51,308 bases of DNA from a bacterium (GTDB taxonomy: Bacteria; Myxococcota_A; Bradymonadia; REDH01): positions 1 to 51,308 of the forward strand of contig JAUICO010000023.1 of the NCBI GenBank assembly GCA_030427825.1. The letters are read 5' to 3'. The notes beneath the pieces are model-generated. The model ran no database searches and was not told the DNA's origin. It saw only the letters and a program-made list of their open reading frames with translations. A program made the position numbers and the translations under genes. This document shows positions 32,843-42,019 of this stretch, in pieces. Numbering within the stretch: position 1 is the first letter of the stretch; every line of letters starts with the position of its first letter.

Positions 32843-33886
32843 TCAGGGCTTGGGCGGCGGCCCCGGCGGCGCCGGGGGTCGCGGTGGCGCAGGCGTGCTC
32901 TGCAGGGGGCCGGCGGGGCTGGCGGGCAGAGTCCGCTCGCGGCTGCGCAGATGTGGCCTTGCCGGCGTAGGTAGGGGCGGTGGTTGCGGCTTGGCGCCGA
33001 CCCGGGTCACCGCGGTGCCACCGATAGCGGCGAGGAAGATGTGCGCGTTCGCGAAGCGGTTCGCCGGCTTCTTGGCCAGCGCCTTTCGGATTGCGAGCTC
33101 AATCGGCGTGCCGCGCAGATGGGCCACCGTCAGGCGCGGAATGGGCGCGTTGACGTGCTTCAGCATGATCTCCATGGCGTTCGACCCGGTAAAGGGCGGG
33201 ACCCCACAGAGCAGCTCGTACATGAGCACGCCGACCGCGTAGATGTCGGAGCGGGTGGTCAGGTCCGAGCCGCGCGCCTGCTCGGGCGACATGTAGGTCG
33301 GCGTCCCCATCGCGCGACCCACGAGGGTGAGCGAAGGGTTGGCGTCGCGCTGCATCTCCGGGTTGGTGAATTTGGCGATCCCGAAGTCCAGCACCTTGAT
33401 CTGCTGTGTGCCCTTGGCGTCCGCAATGATGAAGATGTTCTCCGGTTTCAGGTCCCGATGCACGATGCTGAGATCGTGAGCTTCGGTGAGGCTCGCGAGG
33501 ACACCCTGAGCAACAAGGGCCGCCCGGTGAACGGGCATCCCGGTGGCTCCGTCGAGTTCGTCGGCGAGGGGGTGTCCGTCGAGCAGTTCCATCGCGAGGT
33601 AGAGATCCGTCTCGACTCCATAGTCGTACACCTGAACGGTGTTCGGGTGCTTCAGCATCGAGAGAAGCTCGACCTCGCGTCGGAAGCGAGCGACCACCTC
33701 TTTGGGACGCGGTGCGACGGGTCGAATCGTCTTGAGCGCGACCATCTCGTCGTTCTGGAGGTCCCGCGCGCGGTACACGATGGCGTACCCGCCTCGTCCG
33801 AGTTCGTTAACGATCTCGAAACGCCCGACGACAACGTCGCCGGGACTCAACGGTGTCGCTCCGGTGAGGCCGGGTTTATCTTTCAT
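32843..33886 (-). CDS. Hanks-type Ser/Thr protein kinase with proline-rich tail, no TM
   Basis: The kinase domain fills residues about 20-280: Gly-rich loop LGRGGYAIVYRA, catalytic Lys52 in VALKTIRP, HRDLKPENIFI with Asp145, DFGIAKF with Asp167, and the activation segment GTPTYMSPEQARGSDLT, followed by SDIYAVGVLMYELLCG. All key residues are present, so it should be active. The last 60 residues are mostly Pro, Arg and Ala (PPPLPTPARPHLRSRERTLP and a closing APPRPPAPPGPPPKP) without a TM or PASTA domain, so it is a cytoplasmic kinase. Many Myxococcota kinases have this form. It lies 213 bases upstream of the ClpA-like gene and is divergent from smc; any link is inference. Confidence 0.94.
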   Translation of the reverse strand: MKDKPGLTGATPLSPGDVVVGRFEIVNELGRGGYAIVYRARDLQNDEMVALKTIRPVAPRPKEVVARFRREVELLSMLKHPNTVQVYDYGVETDLYLAMELLDGHPLADELDGATGMPVHRAALVAQGVLASLTEAHDLSIVHRDLKPENIFIIADAKGTQQIKVLDFGIAKFTNPEMQRDANPSLTLVGRAMGTPTYMSPEQARGSDLTTRSDIYAVGVLMYELLCGVPPFTGSNAMEIMLKHVNAPIPRLTVAHLRGTPIELAIRKALAKKPANRFANAHIFLAAIGGTAVTRVGAKPQPPPLPTPARPHLRSRERTLPASPAGPLQSTPAPPRPPAPPGPPPKP

Positions 33887-33908
33887 GGAGTGTCGCTTGC
33901 GACGGTAG

Positions 33909-33914
33909 AGTATA
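33909..33914 (-). promoter_or_regulatory. -10 box for the kinase gene
   Basis: On the minus strand TATACT matches the -10 consensus at five of six bases and lies 22 bases before the kinase start. No good -35 is seen, so it could be activator-dependent. The leader would be very short. Confidence 0.35.
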
Positions 33915-34009
33915 ACGCCTGCCTTACTTGATCGGCAGCCCGGGCTCCAGCTTTAGGGGGGAGCGCGGATTGTCGAAGCCGCTGGGGGGCGCCGGGTCGA
34001 TGCGTCGTG

Positions 34010-34027
34010 CCGGGCGCCGGCGCCCGG
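34010..34027. promoter_or_regulatory. Perfect 18-bp palindrome upstream of smc
   Basis: CCGGGCGCCGGCGCCCGG reads the same on both strands. It lies in the 251-bp divergent region between the kinase and smc, 111 bases before the smc start. It may be an operator or, if transcribed, a very stable hairpin. Confidence 0.4.
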
Positions 34028-34137
34028 ATCTGGGAGGTCGATGCGCCGATTTGGGGCGAGACGTTTGCCGACGCGCGGCGGTTGATGGTCGCGACGCACG
34101 CGTGCTAAGCCGCCGCGATTCGCGTCAACCGAGCTGC

Positions 34138-37100
34138 ATGAAGCTACGCAACATCGAAATCCTGGGGTTCAAGTCCTTCCGTTTCAAGACGGTGATCGAG
34201 ATCGGTGACGGCATCACCTCGGTTGTGGGGCCGAACGGGTGCGGAAAAAGTAACGTCGTCGACGCGATTCGGTGGGCGATGGGGTCGCAATCGCCGCGCG
34301 ATCTGCGTGGCAAGGCGATGGAAGATGTCATCTTCGCCGGCAGTGAGCGACACGCGCCGGTAGGATTCGCCGAGGTCAGTCTGGCCTTCGACAACTCGCA
34401 GCCGCCACCGGACATGCTCCTCGAGTGGCGCGAGCTCACCGACATCAAGGTGACCCGTCGACTCTATCGAAACGGCGACTCCGACTACGAGATCAACGGC
34501 AACCGGGTACGGCTCCGCGACATCCATTCCGTGTTCACCGGCACGGGCATCAACCCCAAGGAAGCGTATTCCATCATCGAGCAGGGGCGCATTGGATACG
34601 TTGTGTCCGCACGTCCCGACGAACGGCGTACGATGATCGAAGAGGCGGCGGGTATCACGCGCTACCGGTACCAGCGCAAGGCAGCGGAGCGGCGCCTCGA
34701 CAAGACAAAAGAGAACCTTCTGCGAGTGGGCGACGTCCTGAGGGAGGTGAGCCGCCACCTGTCTTCCCTGGAAAGGCAGGCCCGCAAGGCGGCGCGATAT
34801 CGCGAGATCTCCCAGCGGAAGCGAACCCTGGAGATCGTGGTCGCGCTCCATCGCCGGCAGAGCGCAGAGGCGGCGATGGCCGCCGTCGCCGGCAATCTGG
34901 AGGCGGCCCGCGTCCTTCACGAGGCGGCAGCGACAGAGTTCGCGGCGAAGGAGACCGCGCTCGAGGCCGCTCGAACGAACACTGCGCTCGTTGAGCGCCA
35001 GAGCGCAGAGGCGACCGAGGAGGCGTACCGCACCCGTACGCGCACGGAGCTGATGCGCACCAATGTCACCCACCTTGAGCGGGAGGCGCAGCTCACCCGC
35101 GAGGCCATCGCCGAAGCACAGACACGCCTGGAAGCGGAGTCGGCGACCCATGGTGAATCCGAAGCGGAGCTGAAGCGCATCGAGGCCGAGCTGCAGTCGA
35201 TCGTCGACGAACGAGCAGAGTCCGAGTCCTCGCTGAAGTCTGCGGAGGCGGCGTTGGCGGAGATCCACCGTCGTGCGCGCGAGATAGAGAATGAGATCCA
35301 GGCGACCCTCACCCGGGTCGCAGAGGCCGAGGGCGCAGCAGCCCGCGCTCACGGTCGGCTCGAGTCGATCGCGAACGAAATCGAAGCCCTCGAGAGTCGC
35401 GGGGAAGAGCTGATCGCCGAGAGGGAGCGACGGGTTGAGCTCCGTGACCTGGCCAAAGTGGCCCACACGACCGCCGCCGCCCGCGCGGCGGAGACAGCGG
35501 CGATCGATGAGGACGCGCAGCAGAAATTTGCAGAGGCGCAGGTCGCTGAGCGCAGCGGGGTCGAGGCGCTTGAAGCCGCACGCAGCGCCGCGCGCGCAGC
35601 CCGTGCGTCGGAGCATGAGTTGAGCGCGCAGGTCAGCTCATTGGAGAGGACGCTTCGCTCGGACGCCAGTTTTGATTCCGGCGTGCGCGAGCTTCTGCTC
35701 CGTGCGGCAGAGGGAGATTTTGGTGGGCCGTTGCGCCCCCTCGCTGAGCGCCTCCGGGTCTCTGCGGAGGATGCGTTCCTGCTTCCGCTCGCGTTGATGG
35801 AGCTGTCCGACGCGCTGGTCAGCGACGACGATGAGGTCGCCGCATCTGCCCTGCGTCATGCCCGAGCTGCCGGCGTGGGAGTGACGGTCGTGTCGTCCGA
35901 GGGTGGTACAGAAGGGCGCCTCAGTGACTGGTGCGAGGCGGTCGCGCCGGTTCCTGCCTTGATCGCGGAGCGGATTGCAGCGCTCAGCGTCGTCGACGAC
36001 GTGTTGATGTCCACTGCGGTGCCTGCCGCTGACCGACTTCGGAGCGCGCGCCCGTCAGAGTCCGTGCTGCGTTCCGCCGGCAAGGCCGGTGCGGCCGAAG
36101 AGATCGCGTCAATGCAGGCGCGGCTCGAGGCGCTTCAGGCGGAGCACGCCGAGGCCGCTTCTGCACTTGGTCGGCATCAGGGTGACGTAGTGCGTCTGGA
36201 GGACGAGCTGGAGTCGGCGTTGCAGCTGCGCCTTGCGCTGCGGGAAGCTGCGGACGCTGCGCGGGGGGCCGCAGAGACGGCTGCGGGCGAGGCCCGCCGC
36301 CTGGAGGCAGAAGCTCAGCACAGCGAAGAGCTCGTCCGCCGCGCGCTCCGTGATTCCACAGAACTTGAGGAGCGCCAGGCGTCCCTGACGGTAGAGGTTG
36401 AGAGGTGCCGCACGGAAGCGGCCGCCGCGAGCGAAGTTGTTGTTGATTCAGGGCGTTCGGTGGGAGAGTTGAGAGCTACACTTGAAGGTGTGACCGCCGG
36501 TTTGCGAGAGCAACAGGCCTCGACGACTGAGCTGCGGGTTCGCGCGGCAGGTCTGCAGGAGCGCGAGTCGGCACGTCGGGAGACCCTGGAGCGAATGCGC
36601 CGTGAGCTGCGTCGTTCTGTGGAGCGGAGCACGCAGCTCACGCAGCAGAAGGGTGAGGGCACGGAGCGCGTCGAGCAGCTCGCCGAGCAGATTGAGCGTG
36701 AAAAGGCACAGCTCGGTGAGAGCATCCGGCAGGCGGACGCGGCGGAAATGGCCGCAGCGACCCTGCGAACGACCTGGGAAGAGGCCGACCGCCTGATGCG
36801 GGAGACAGAGATGCACACGGCGTCTTCGCGCCAGCAGGCCGCCGAGAAGCTGGACGCTTTGCGACGTGCAGAGCTTGAGAGCGAGCGCGCCCGCGGCGAG
36901 CTGGAGCGTGCGGACGAGCAGCTTGCAGAGCGTTTTCAACTTACGGTCGAGAGGGCGCGCGAAGAGGCGGGCGACATTGAGTGGCATGACGAACTTCGCG
37001 TTGAGGTTCGCACGCTTCAGGACAAGCTGGAGCGCATCGGTCCGGTGAACCCCGCAGCCGAAGAGGAGTTCACTGAGGCCAGAGAACGCCACGAGTTTCT

Positions 37101-37653
37101 CACGACGCAGCGCGCTGACCTGGAGTCGGCGATCGCCGACCTGGAGTCGGCCATCAAGAAGATGGACCAGACATCCCGCGAGCTCTTCGAGACGACCTAT
37201 CACGCCGTCAACAAGGGCTTTCAGGAGATGTTCCCTCGTCTGTTCAACGGCGGTCGGGCGCGTATGGAGCTGACGGATCCCAACGACATGTTGGCGACCG
37301 GGATCGAGATTGTGGTCCAGCCGCCGGGCAAGCGGTTGCAGACGATGACGCTGCTGAGCGGTGGCGAGAAGGCGCTGACAGCCGTGGCTCTGGTGTTCAG
37401 CATCTTTCAACTGAAGCCTACTCCGATCTGTATTCTCGACGAAGTGGACGCGCCGCTGGACGACGCAAACGTCGGCCGTTTCGCGGACATGGTGCGGGAG
37501 ATCAGCGCGCGGTCGCAGTTTCTGATCGTGACACACAACACGCGAACCATGGAGAACGCCGACACCTTGTATGGCGTGACGATGGAGGAGCCCGGGGTAT
37601 CGAAGCTTGTGGGCGTGAAGCTGCGCGAAGGGCGGAGCCCGGCGATCGCGTAG
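34138..37653 (+). CDS. smc: Chromosome condensation ATPase SMC
   Basis: SMC, with ScpA and ScpB, organises and segregates the chromosome. The 1171-aa product begins KLRNIEILGFKSFRFKT, with Walker A in VVGPNGCGKSNVVDAIRWAM. Two long coiled coils (about 170-490 and 660-1000, Glu/Ala/Arg-rich) flank a hinge at about 500-630 (GGPLRPLAERLRVSAEDAF). The C-terminal head has the signature LLSGGEKALTAVALVF, Walker B PICILDEVDAPLDD and the His in FLIVTHN. Length is usual. Translation could read 70 codons further upstream, but that part is Arg-rich and not SMC-like, so ATG 34138 is chosen. No scpA/scpB is in the window. It is 95 bases upstream of ftsY. Confidence 0.96.
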   Translation: MKLRNIEILGFKSFRFKTVIEIGDGITSVVGPNGCGKSNVVDAIRWAMGSQSPRDLRGKAMEDVIFAGSERHAPVGFAEVSLAFDNSQPPPDMLLEWRELTDIKVTRRLYRNGDSDYEINGNRVRLRDIHSVFTGTGINPKEAYSIIEQGRIGYVVSARPDERRTMIEEAAGITRYRYQRKAAERRLDKTKENLLRVGDVLREVSRHLSSLERQARKAARYREISQRKRTLEIVVALHRRQSAEAAMAAVAGNLEAARVLHEAAATEFAAKETALEAARTNTALVERQSAEATEEAYRTRTRTELMRTNVTHLEREAQLTREAIAEAQTRLEAESATHGESEAELKRIEAELQSIVDERAESESSLKSAEAALAEIHRRAREIENEIQATLTRVAEAEGAAARAHGRLESIANEIEALESRGEELIAERERRVELRDLAKVAHTTAAARAAETAAIDEDAQQKFAEAQVAERSGVEALEAARSAARAARASEHELSAQVSSLERTLRSDASFDSGVRELLLRAAEGDFGGPLRPLAERLRVSAEDAFLLPLALMELSDALVSDDDEVAASALRHARAAGVGVTVVSSEGGTEGRLSDWCEAVAPVPALIAERIAALSVVDDVLMSTAVPAADRLRSARPSESVLRSAGKAGAAEEIASMQARLEALQAEHAEAASALGRHQGDVVRLEDELESALQLRLALREAADAARGAAETAAGEARRLEAEAQHSEELVRRALRDSTELEERQASLTVEVERCRTEAAAASEVVVDSGRSVGELRATLEGVTAGLREQQASTTELRVRAAGLQERESARRETLERMRRELRRSVERSTQLTQQKGEGTERVEQLAEQIEREKAQLGESIRQADAAEMAAATLRTTWEEADRLMRETEMHTASSRQQAAEKLDALRRAELESERARGELERADEQLAERFQLTVERAREEAGDIEWHDELRVEVRTLQDKLERIGPVNPAAEEEFTEARERHEFLTTQRADLESAIADLESAIKKMDQTSRELFETTYHAVNKGFQEMFPRLFNGGRARMELTDPNDMLATGIEIVVQPPGKRLQTMTLLSGGEKALTAVALVFSIFQLKPTPICILDEVDAPLDDANVGRFADMVREISARSQFLIVTHNTRTMENADTLYGVTMEEPGVSKLVGVKLREGRSPAIA

Positions 37654-37748
37654 GGCGTTCGCGCTGCGTGTCGTGTCGGTCGTGTTGACAGGCGACACCG
37701 GTGTTCGCAGTGACGCGGGCGCCTCCAATCTGTGAAATGGTGGAATCT

Positions 37749-39287
37749 ATGGGGATCGGAATCATCGCAGCTATCGTCGGCGGCCTCCTGCTTCTGGGCG
37801 TTGGGGCCTGGGTGCTCTCGCGCCCCAGCAAGCAGTTGCCGCCACCGCCGGCCGTGCTGCCGAAGGAGCGGGACGCGGCGGCGCCGCGGGACATCCTGGA
37901 GGACAGGCCTGAGCTGTCCGGGCCTGTCACGGTAACGTCGGAGATGTCGCTACGGGAGATCAAGGCGGCGCGTCGCGCCCGCCTTACGGATGAATACAAG
38001 GCCAGCGACGTCAGCGAGTTCGAGAAAGAGCGCCGCCGCAGCGGCGGATCTGCCGGTGAGGTCAGTCCGCCCTCAGAGACGGCCGCGCCGGCGCGGGTGC
38101 CCGACACGGACGCTGTGCGCGCGGTGGATAGGGCCGACGGTGTACTGATGGACGGGGCGTCTGCACCGACGGACGACCGTACGGCCGTCGATACGAAGGC
38201 GAGTGAAGCGCCCGGTGTCGTTCGCGCGACGGCGGGGGACGACACCCTCGATCTGGCGGACGCGCAGGCAGGACAGCCGCCTGTCGAGTCCGCGCAGGAC
38301 GACGACGGCGCCGGGGAACCGACGATCGTCGATCCTGCGGCAGCGGGAGCCGACGGGGCAGGCGGCAGTGAGGTGTCGGAGGAGACAGCCCGAAGCCTGC
38401 AGGAGGGGCTGGAGAAGACGCGGAGCGGATTCTTCGGTCGTCTGGGCGAGCTCTTTCGCTCGAAGCCGATCCTGGACGACTCGATCGTAGAGCAGCTCGA
38501 AGAGGTTCTCTTTACTGCAGATATCGGCTCCAGCACGGCGCAGCGCCTCCTGGGAGCCGTGGAAGCGCGGATCGCGGCCGGCGGCGCCGACGAAGCTTCC
38601 GTATGGGCGGTGTTGCGAAGCGAGATCGAGGCGATCCTCAACGCCCATGCACGTCCCCTCGTATTTGAGACGGATGCGCCACCCCACGTCGTGCTTGTCG
38701 TCGGCGTCAACGGAGCAGGCAAAACAACCACGATCGGCAAGCTGGCTGCCCAGCTGATGGCCTCAGGGAAGAGTGTGATGATGGTCGCGGGTGACACCTT
38801 TCGTGCCGCGGCGGTGCAGCAGCTTGAGGCGTGGGCTGATCGGGTCGGTTGCTCCTTTCACCGTGGCGAAGACGAGGCGGATCCATCGTCTGTAATCTTC
38901 GACGGGATCGAGAGCGCGCGGTCGGCCGGAGTCGACGTCGTGCTCTGCGATACCGCGGGCCGCCTGCATACGCGCACGCCCCTGGTCGACGAGCTGAAGA
39001 AGATCGCCAGGGTGACAGCCAAGGCGCATGCGGGCGCTCCGCATGAGACGGTCCTGGTGTTGGACGCGAACACCGGCCAGAACGCGATTCAGCAGGCGCG
39101 CCTCTTTCACCAGGCGGTAGAGGTATCGGGCATGGTGTTGACCAAGCTCGACGGCACCGCCCGGGGCGGCGTTGTTGTTGGGATCAGCGAAGAATTGCAG
39201 CTTCCAGTCTATTACATCGGCATTGGAGAGGGCGTCGCAGACCTGCGCGCCTTCGACACCGCTGAATTCGTCGACGCGCTCTTTTGA
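37749..39287 (+). CDS. ftsY: Signal recognition particle receptor FtsY
   Basis: FtsY docks SRP-bound ribosomes at the membrane and is a GTPase of the SRP family. The 512-aa protein has a TM anchor at the very start (GIGIIAAIVGGLLLLGVGAW), an acidic low-complexity linker (about 25-205, rich in Asp, Ala, Val), then the NG domain: G1 as VVGVNGAGKTTTIGKLAAQ, G2/insertion region VAGDTFRAAAVQQLEAWAD, G3 DTAGRLHTRTPLVDEL, G4 TKLDGTARGG, and the closing YYIGIGEGVADLRAFDTAEF. An N-terminal TM is not found in E. coli FtsY but occurs in other lineages. Starts at 37737 or 37749 are both possible. Confidence 0.96.
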   Translation: MGIGIIAAIVGGLLLLGVGAWVLSRPSKQLPPPPAVLPKERDAAAPRDILEDRPELSGPVTVTSEMSLREIKAARRARLTDEYKASDVSEFEKERRRSGGSAGEVSPPSETAAPARVPDTDAVRAVDRADGVLMDGASAPTDDRTAVDTKASEAPGVVRATAGDDTLDLADAQAGQPPVESAQDDDGAGEPTIVDPAAAGADGAGGSEVSEETARSLQEGLEKTRSGFFGRLGELFRSKPILDDSIVEQLEEVLFTADIGSSTAQRLLGAVEARIAAGGADEASVWAVLRSEIEAILNAHARPLVFETDAPPHVVLVVGVNGAGKTTTIGKLAAQLMASGKSVMMVAGDTFRAAAVQQLEAWADRVGCSFHRGEDEADPSSVIFDGIESARSAGVDVVLCDTAGRLHTRTPLVDELKKIARVTAKAHAGAPHETVLVLDANTGQNAIQQARLFHQAVEVSGMVLTKLDGTARGGVVVGISEELQLPVYYIGIGEGVADLRAFDTAEFVDALF

Positions 39288-39425
39288 CGTGCTTGCTTCG
39301 CTCCGAAATCGCGTGCTAGACATGCCCCTGTTCTTGAAGAGCAACGAGCGTTTGGCCGACGACGGCACGCCATTGTACGCCGCATCCTGACACGATCAGG
39401 CAGCAGGCAGGGAGGGTGAGATCAG

Positions 39426-40112
39426 GTGAGAATCGCACTGCGAGCCGCGCTGATGCTCGTGATCGCTGCGCCTGCTTTTCTATCCACCACTGCCTCAGCG
39501 CAGGAGATAGAAGACGGCACGATCACAGTAGTTCAGCCGAAACCGTTGCTGAGACGACATCGAGTCGAGTTGGCACCGCGCTTTTCTGTCCAGCTTAACG
39601 ACCCCTACATTCAGCAGTTCGCCGTTGGTGGGAACCTGAACTACAATGTGTCGGAACGCCTCTCGATCGGCGCGGCCTTCGACTGGTTCGACTTCGGACC
39701 CTCGTTCGGCGGTACGACCGGTGCCTTCGACGAGGTGATCGAGACGACGAGCCGCGTCCCTGAGTACGTGCAGTTGGACTGGTATGCGGGGCTCGATTTC
39801 AATTTCATCCCGGTCTACGGCAAGTTCGACCTCTTTCGGCGCTCAATTGTGTACTGGGACCTCTACCTGACCATCGGCGGTGGCGTCGCTCACAACGGCA
39901 CGGACATCTCGCCGGGGGGTACATTGGCTATAGGTGTACACACCTACTTCAACCGGTGGCTTGGCGTTTACTTCGAGTATCGGGATCGCCTTTCGATCCA
40001 GGAGCTCGATACCCGAACGGTGCTCTGGAATATGGGCACTGCCGGAGTGGGATTCAGCATCTTCCTGCCTGCCGGCTTCAACTACACCTACCAGCAGGAG
40101 GAAGGGCGATGA
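39426..40112 (+). CDS. Small outer-membrane beta-barrel protein, first of a tandem pair
   Basis: The 228-aa product starts at a GTG (39426) with GGAGGG upstream and has a signal peptide ending TTASAQE. The mature part alternates polar and hydrophobic residues in strands (HRVELAPRFSVQLND, IQQFAVGGNLNYNV, LQLDWYAGLDFNFIP-like, YWDLYLTIGGGVAHNG, YFNRWLGVYFEYRDRLS) and ends with GVGFSIFLPAGFNYTY. It matches the general pattern of the myxobacterial-type outer-membrane beta-barrel family (TIGR04565-like), whose members include gliding-motility OM proteins in Myxococcus. The stop overlaps the next start (ATGA). Function cannot be read from sequence. Confidence 0.78.
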   Translation: MRIALRAALMLVIAAPAFLSTTASAQEIEDGTITVVQPKPLLRRHRVELAPRFSVQLNDPYIQQFAVGGNLNYNVSERLSIGAAFDWFDFGPSFGGTTGAFDEVIETTSRVPEYVQLDWYAGLDFNFIPVYGKFDLFRRSIVYWDLYLTIGGGVAHNGTDISPGGTLAIGVHTYFNRWLGVYFEYRDRLSIQELDTRTVLWNMGTAGVGFSIFLPAGFNYTYQQEEGR

Positions 40113-40846
40113 TGAAGCGCAATTCAATCCTGCGAACGCTGGCTCTCGCCCTGGTTATGACCCTCGGCGTCGGTGCATTCAGTGTCGCCTCTGTTGCGGT
40201 CTCCTCGGAAGCCGCTGCGCAGTCACGAAGCCTGACAACCGGACCCGTGGTACGACGCCAGCTGCTGTACCGCAGCTCGAAGTTGGAACTGTCGCCGATG
40301 ATCAGCGCGATGTTCAACAACTCGTATCAGGTGCCCGTGTATGCCGGCCTGACTTTCAGGTACCACCTGACCAACGCCGTCGCGCTTGGCGTAGACCTGA
40401 ACGCGAGCCCCGTTGCGTGGAACCGCCGCGTGCTCCGGGACCTGAAACGAGAAGACCAGGAGCTGTTTCGCGAGGTCGATGTCGCCAACTCGCCGCTGCT
40501 ATTCAACTTCCACATCAGCTACGCGCCGATCACCGGCAAGTTCAACCTGTTGGGCAACAACATCGCCCACTTCGACTTTCACATCGTCGCAGGCGCGGGC
40601 GGTGCCCTGCAGAGCGCGGACTCATCGTCGCTGTCCGGGATGCACTTCGGCGGCGTCATCGGAGCCGGTGTGCGCGTGTTTGTGTCAGATGGCGTCGCGA
40701 TTACCACTCGCGTCACCGACTACATCTATCCCAATGGCGAGGCCGTCCGCGGCGTTGGCGCTGCGGATGAACGCTGGCGACAACACTACGTTGTCGGCAT
40801 GGGCGTGAGCTTTTTCTTCCCGAAATCCGTGTACGTATCCCGCTGA
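40109..40846 (+). CDS. Small outer-membrane beta-barrel protein, second of a tandem pair
   Basis: The 245-aa product has a signal peptide (LALALVMTLGVGAFSVASVA, cleavage near AAAQS) and the same barrel-like layout as its neighbour: RSSKLELSPMISAMFNNSYQ, AGLTFRYHLTNAVALGVDLN, LLFNFHISYAPITGKFNLLG, AHFDFHIVAGAGGA and a final HYVVGMGVSFFFPKSVYVS strand. It shares with the first copy the sequence theme PxxGKFxLF/LxNN and the aromatic closing strands, so the pair probably arose by duplication. The two genes overlap by four bases, implying matched expression. The same TIGR04565-like family is likely. Starts ATG 40109 and 40112 are both possible. Confidence 0.78.
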   Translation: MMKRNSILRTLALALVMTLGVGAFSVASVAVSSEAAAQSRSLTTGPVVRRQLLYRSSKLELSPMISAMFNNSYQVPVYAGLTFRYHLTNAVALGVDLNASPVAWNRRVLRDLKREDQELFREVDVANSPLLFNFHISYAPITGKFNLLGNNIAHFDFHIVAGAGGALQSADSSSLSGMHFGGVIGAGVRVFVSDGVAITTRVTDYIYPNGEAVRGVGAADERWRQHYVVGMGVSFFFPKSVYVSR

Positions 40847-40869
40847 GGCGTCGCCGTTCGGCGAACGCC
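40847..40869 (+). terminator. Strong hairpin after the beta-barrel pair
   Basis: GGCGT-CGCCG pairs with CGGCG-ACGCC around a two-base loop with one bulged A. It begins right at the stop codon. There is no T-run, so it may stabilise the 3' end or act with Rho rather than as an intrinsic terminator. Confidence 0.45.
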
Positions 40870-40996
40870 GGAGTTGGGAATCTCACGCTCAGGATCGCCT
40901 TTCTTGACGCCTGGATCGCGGCGTGATCTTTTGTACCTACGAAGTCAATTCGAGGTGTGATCAGCGAGCGATCACCAGTCTACCGGGGGCGGCAGC

Positions 40997-41977
40997 ATGA
41001 CCAGGCGAGCGCGGTACATGGAGCGGGCAGAATCGATGGCAGAGCGCGGAGATCCCCTGCGCACGGCGTTGATTCTCAGCGAAGGCTTGCGTCGAGACCC
41101 GGGCAATGTGGACGCCGTCGACTGGCTCCTGAATCTGTACGTGAACGAGGTGCCGCGACCCGGCATGGAGCGCGAAGTCCTACGCGTGCTTGAGCTGCAG
41201 CCCGACGGCTTTGACCTGTACGAGGTCGTGGAAGCTCGGTTGAGTGAGATGGGGCAGGAGGAAAAGCTGGTGCGCCTGCGTCGCGTGCGCACTCGCAATC
41301 AGCTGCTGCCGGGGCTGCCGATGACCTGGGAACAGGTGGAGCCGCCCCGAGCAGCCGCTGCGCCCGGCGGCAGCTTCGCGGTCGAAGAGCCGTCGTTGTG
41401 TTCCTCTGCGGCGCATGCGTGGGACCCGGCCACAGAGATCGAGGACGAGGCGCATTTGTCCGTGATTTCGAACCCGATCTTTCCGCCGCGCGCTGCGCAA
41501 CCTGTTGCCGCCTGCGAATCTGCGGTGCAAAACACGGGAGATGCAACGCCGCCGCTTTCCGCACTGGCGGCGGAGCTCCCGGAGGATCAGCCCGGAGAAC
41601 AGTGGTCGCAGTTCGAGAGTCCCTTCGATGCAAACAGCGATCTTGAAGCGCAAATCGAAGAAGATGTTTCGACATCCGGGGTCTGGGGTGTGGTTCCGGA
41701 GCCGACACGGGAGCCTCGCGTGAACCTGAGCGCGCTCAAATCACCATGGATCAGCCGCGCACTCGGCGCTGTTGCCGTAGCGCTCCTTGCCCTCGTGGCC
41801 ATCAACCTCTTCGCCGCGAGTCGAAGCGGCGCAGGGGATGAGAGTGCGGCTTCAGCGCAGCCCGCAGAAGATGCGCTGGCGATGGTAGAAGTGGTCGAGG
41901 AACGGACGCCGGCACCGGCAGAAGCGGTCCAGGTTCGTGATGAGCCTGAAGGGATTCTTCACCTCAATATCGATTGA
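40997..41977 (+). CDS. TPR-like protein with one internal membrane segment
   Basis: The 326-aa product has no signal peptide. Residues 1-100 are helical with a TPR-like rhythm (ESMAERGDPLRTALILSEGL, then NVDAVDWLLNLYVNE, REVLRVLELQPDGFDLYEVV). Residues 110-250 are low-complexity, acidic and Pro-rich. A single TM lies at about 255-275 (ALGAVAVALLALVAINLFA), leaving about 50 residues that end in ILHLNID outside. So the TPR part should be cytoplasmic and the short tail periplasmic. It lies 150 bases after the two beta-barrel genes, in the same direction. The order resembles the two-barrel plus TPR set of the Myxococcus Glt gliding machinery, but the TPR member here is topologically different. 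Function unknown. Confidence 0.75.
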   Translation: MTRRARYMERAESMAERGDPLRTALILSEGLRRDPGNVDAVDWLLNLYVNEVPRPGMEREVLRVLELQPDGFDLYEVVEARLSEMGQEEKLVRLRRVRTRNQLLPGLPMTWEQVEPPRAAAAPGGSFAVEEPSLCSSAAHAWDPATEIEDEAHLSVISNPIFPPRAAQPVAACESAVQNTGDATPPLSALAAELPEDQPGEQWSQFESPFDANSDLEAQIEEDVSTSGVWGVVPEPTREPRVNLSALKSPWISRALGAVAVALLALVAINLFAASRSGAGDESAASAQPAEDALAMVEVVEERTPAPAEAVQVRDEPEGILHLNID

Positions 41978-42019
41978 CGCGGGCTGCCGTGGGCGTATTG
42001 AGGCCCCGGAGATACGCAC

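Noticed and set aside
33928..34137. 70-codon in-frame extension upstream of SMC
   Set aside because: Arg-rich sequence unlike any SMC; SMC proteins begin at the KLRNIEILGFKSF segment.
34144..35616. 490-codon minus-strand frame inside smc (similar frames at 36448-37728 and 37502-38797)
   Set aside because: Antisense to the SMC coiled coil and FtsY; composition follows the sense gene.
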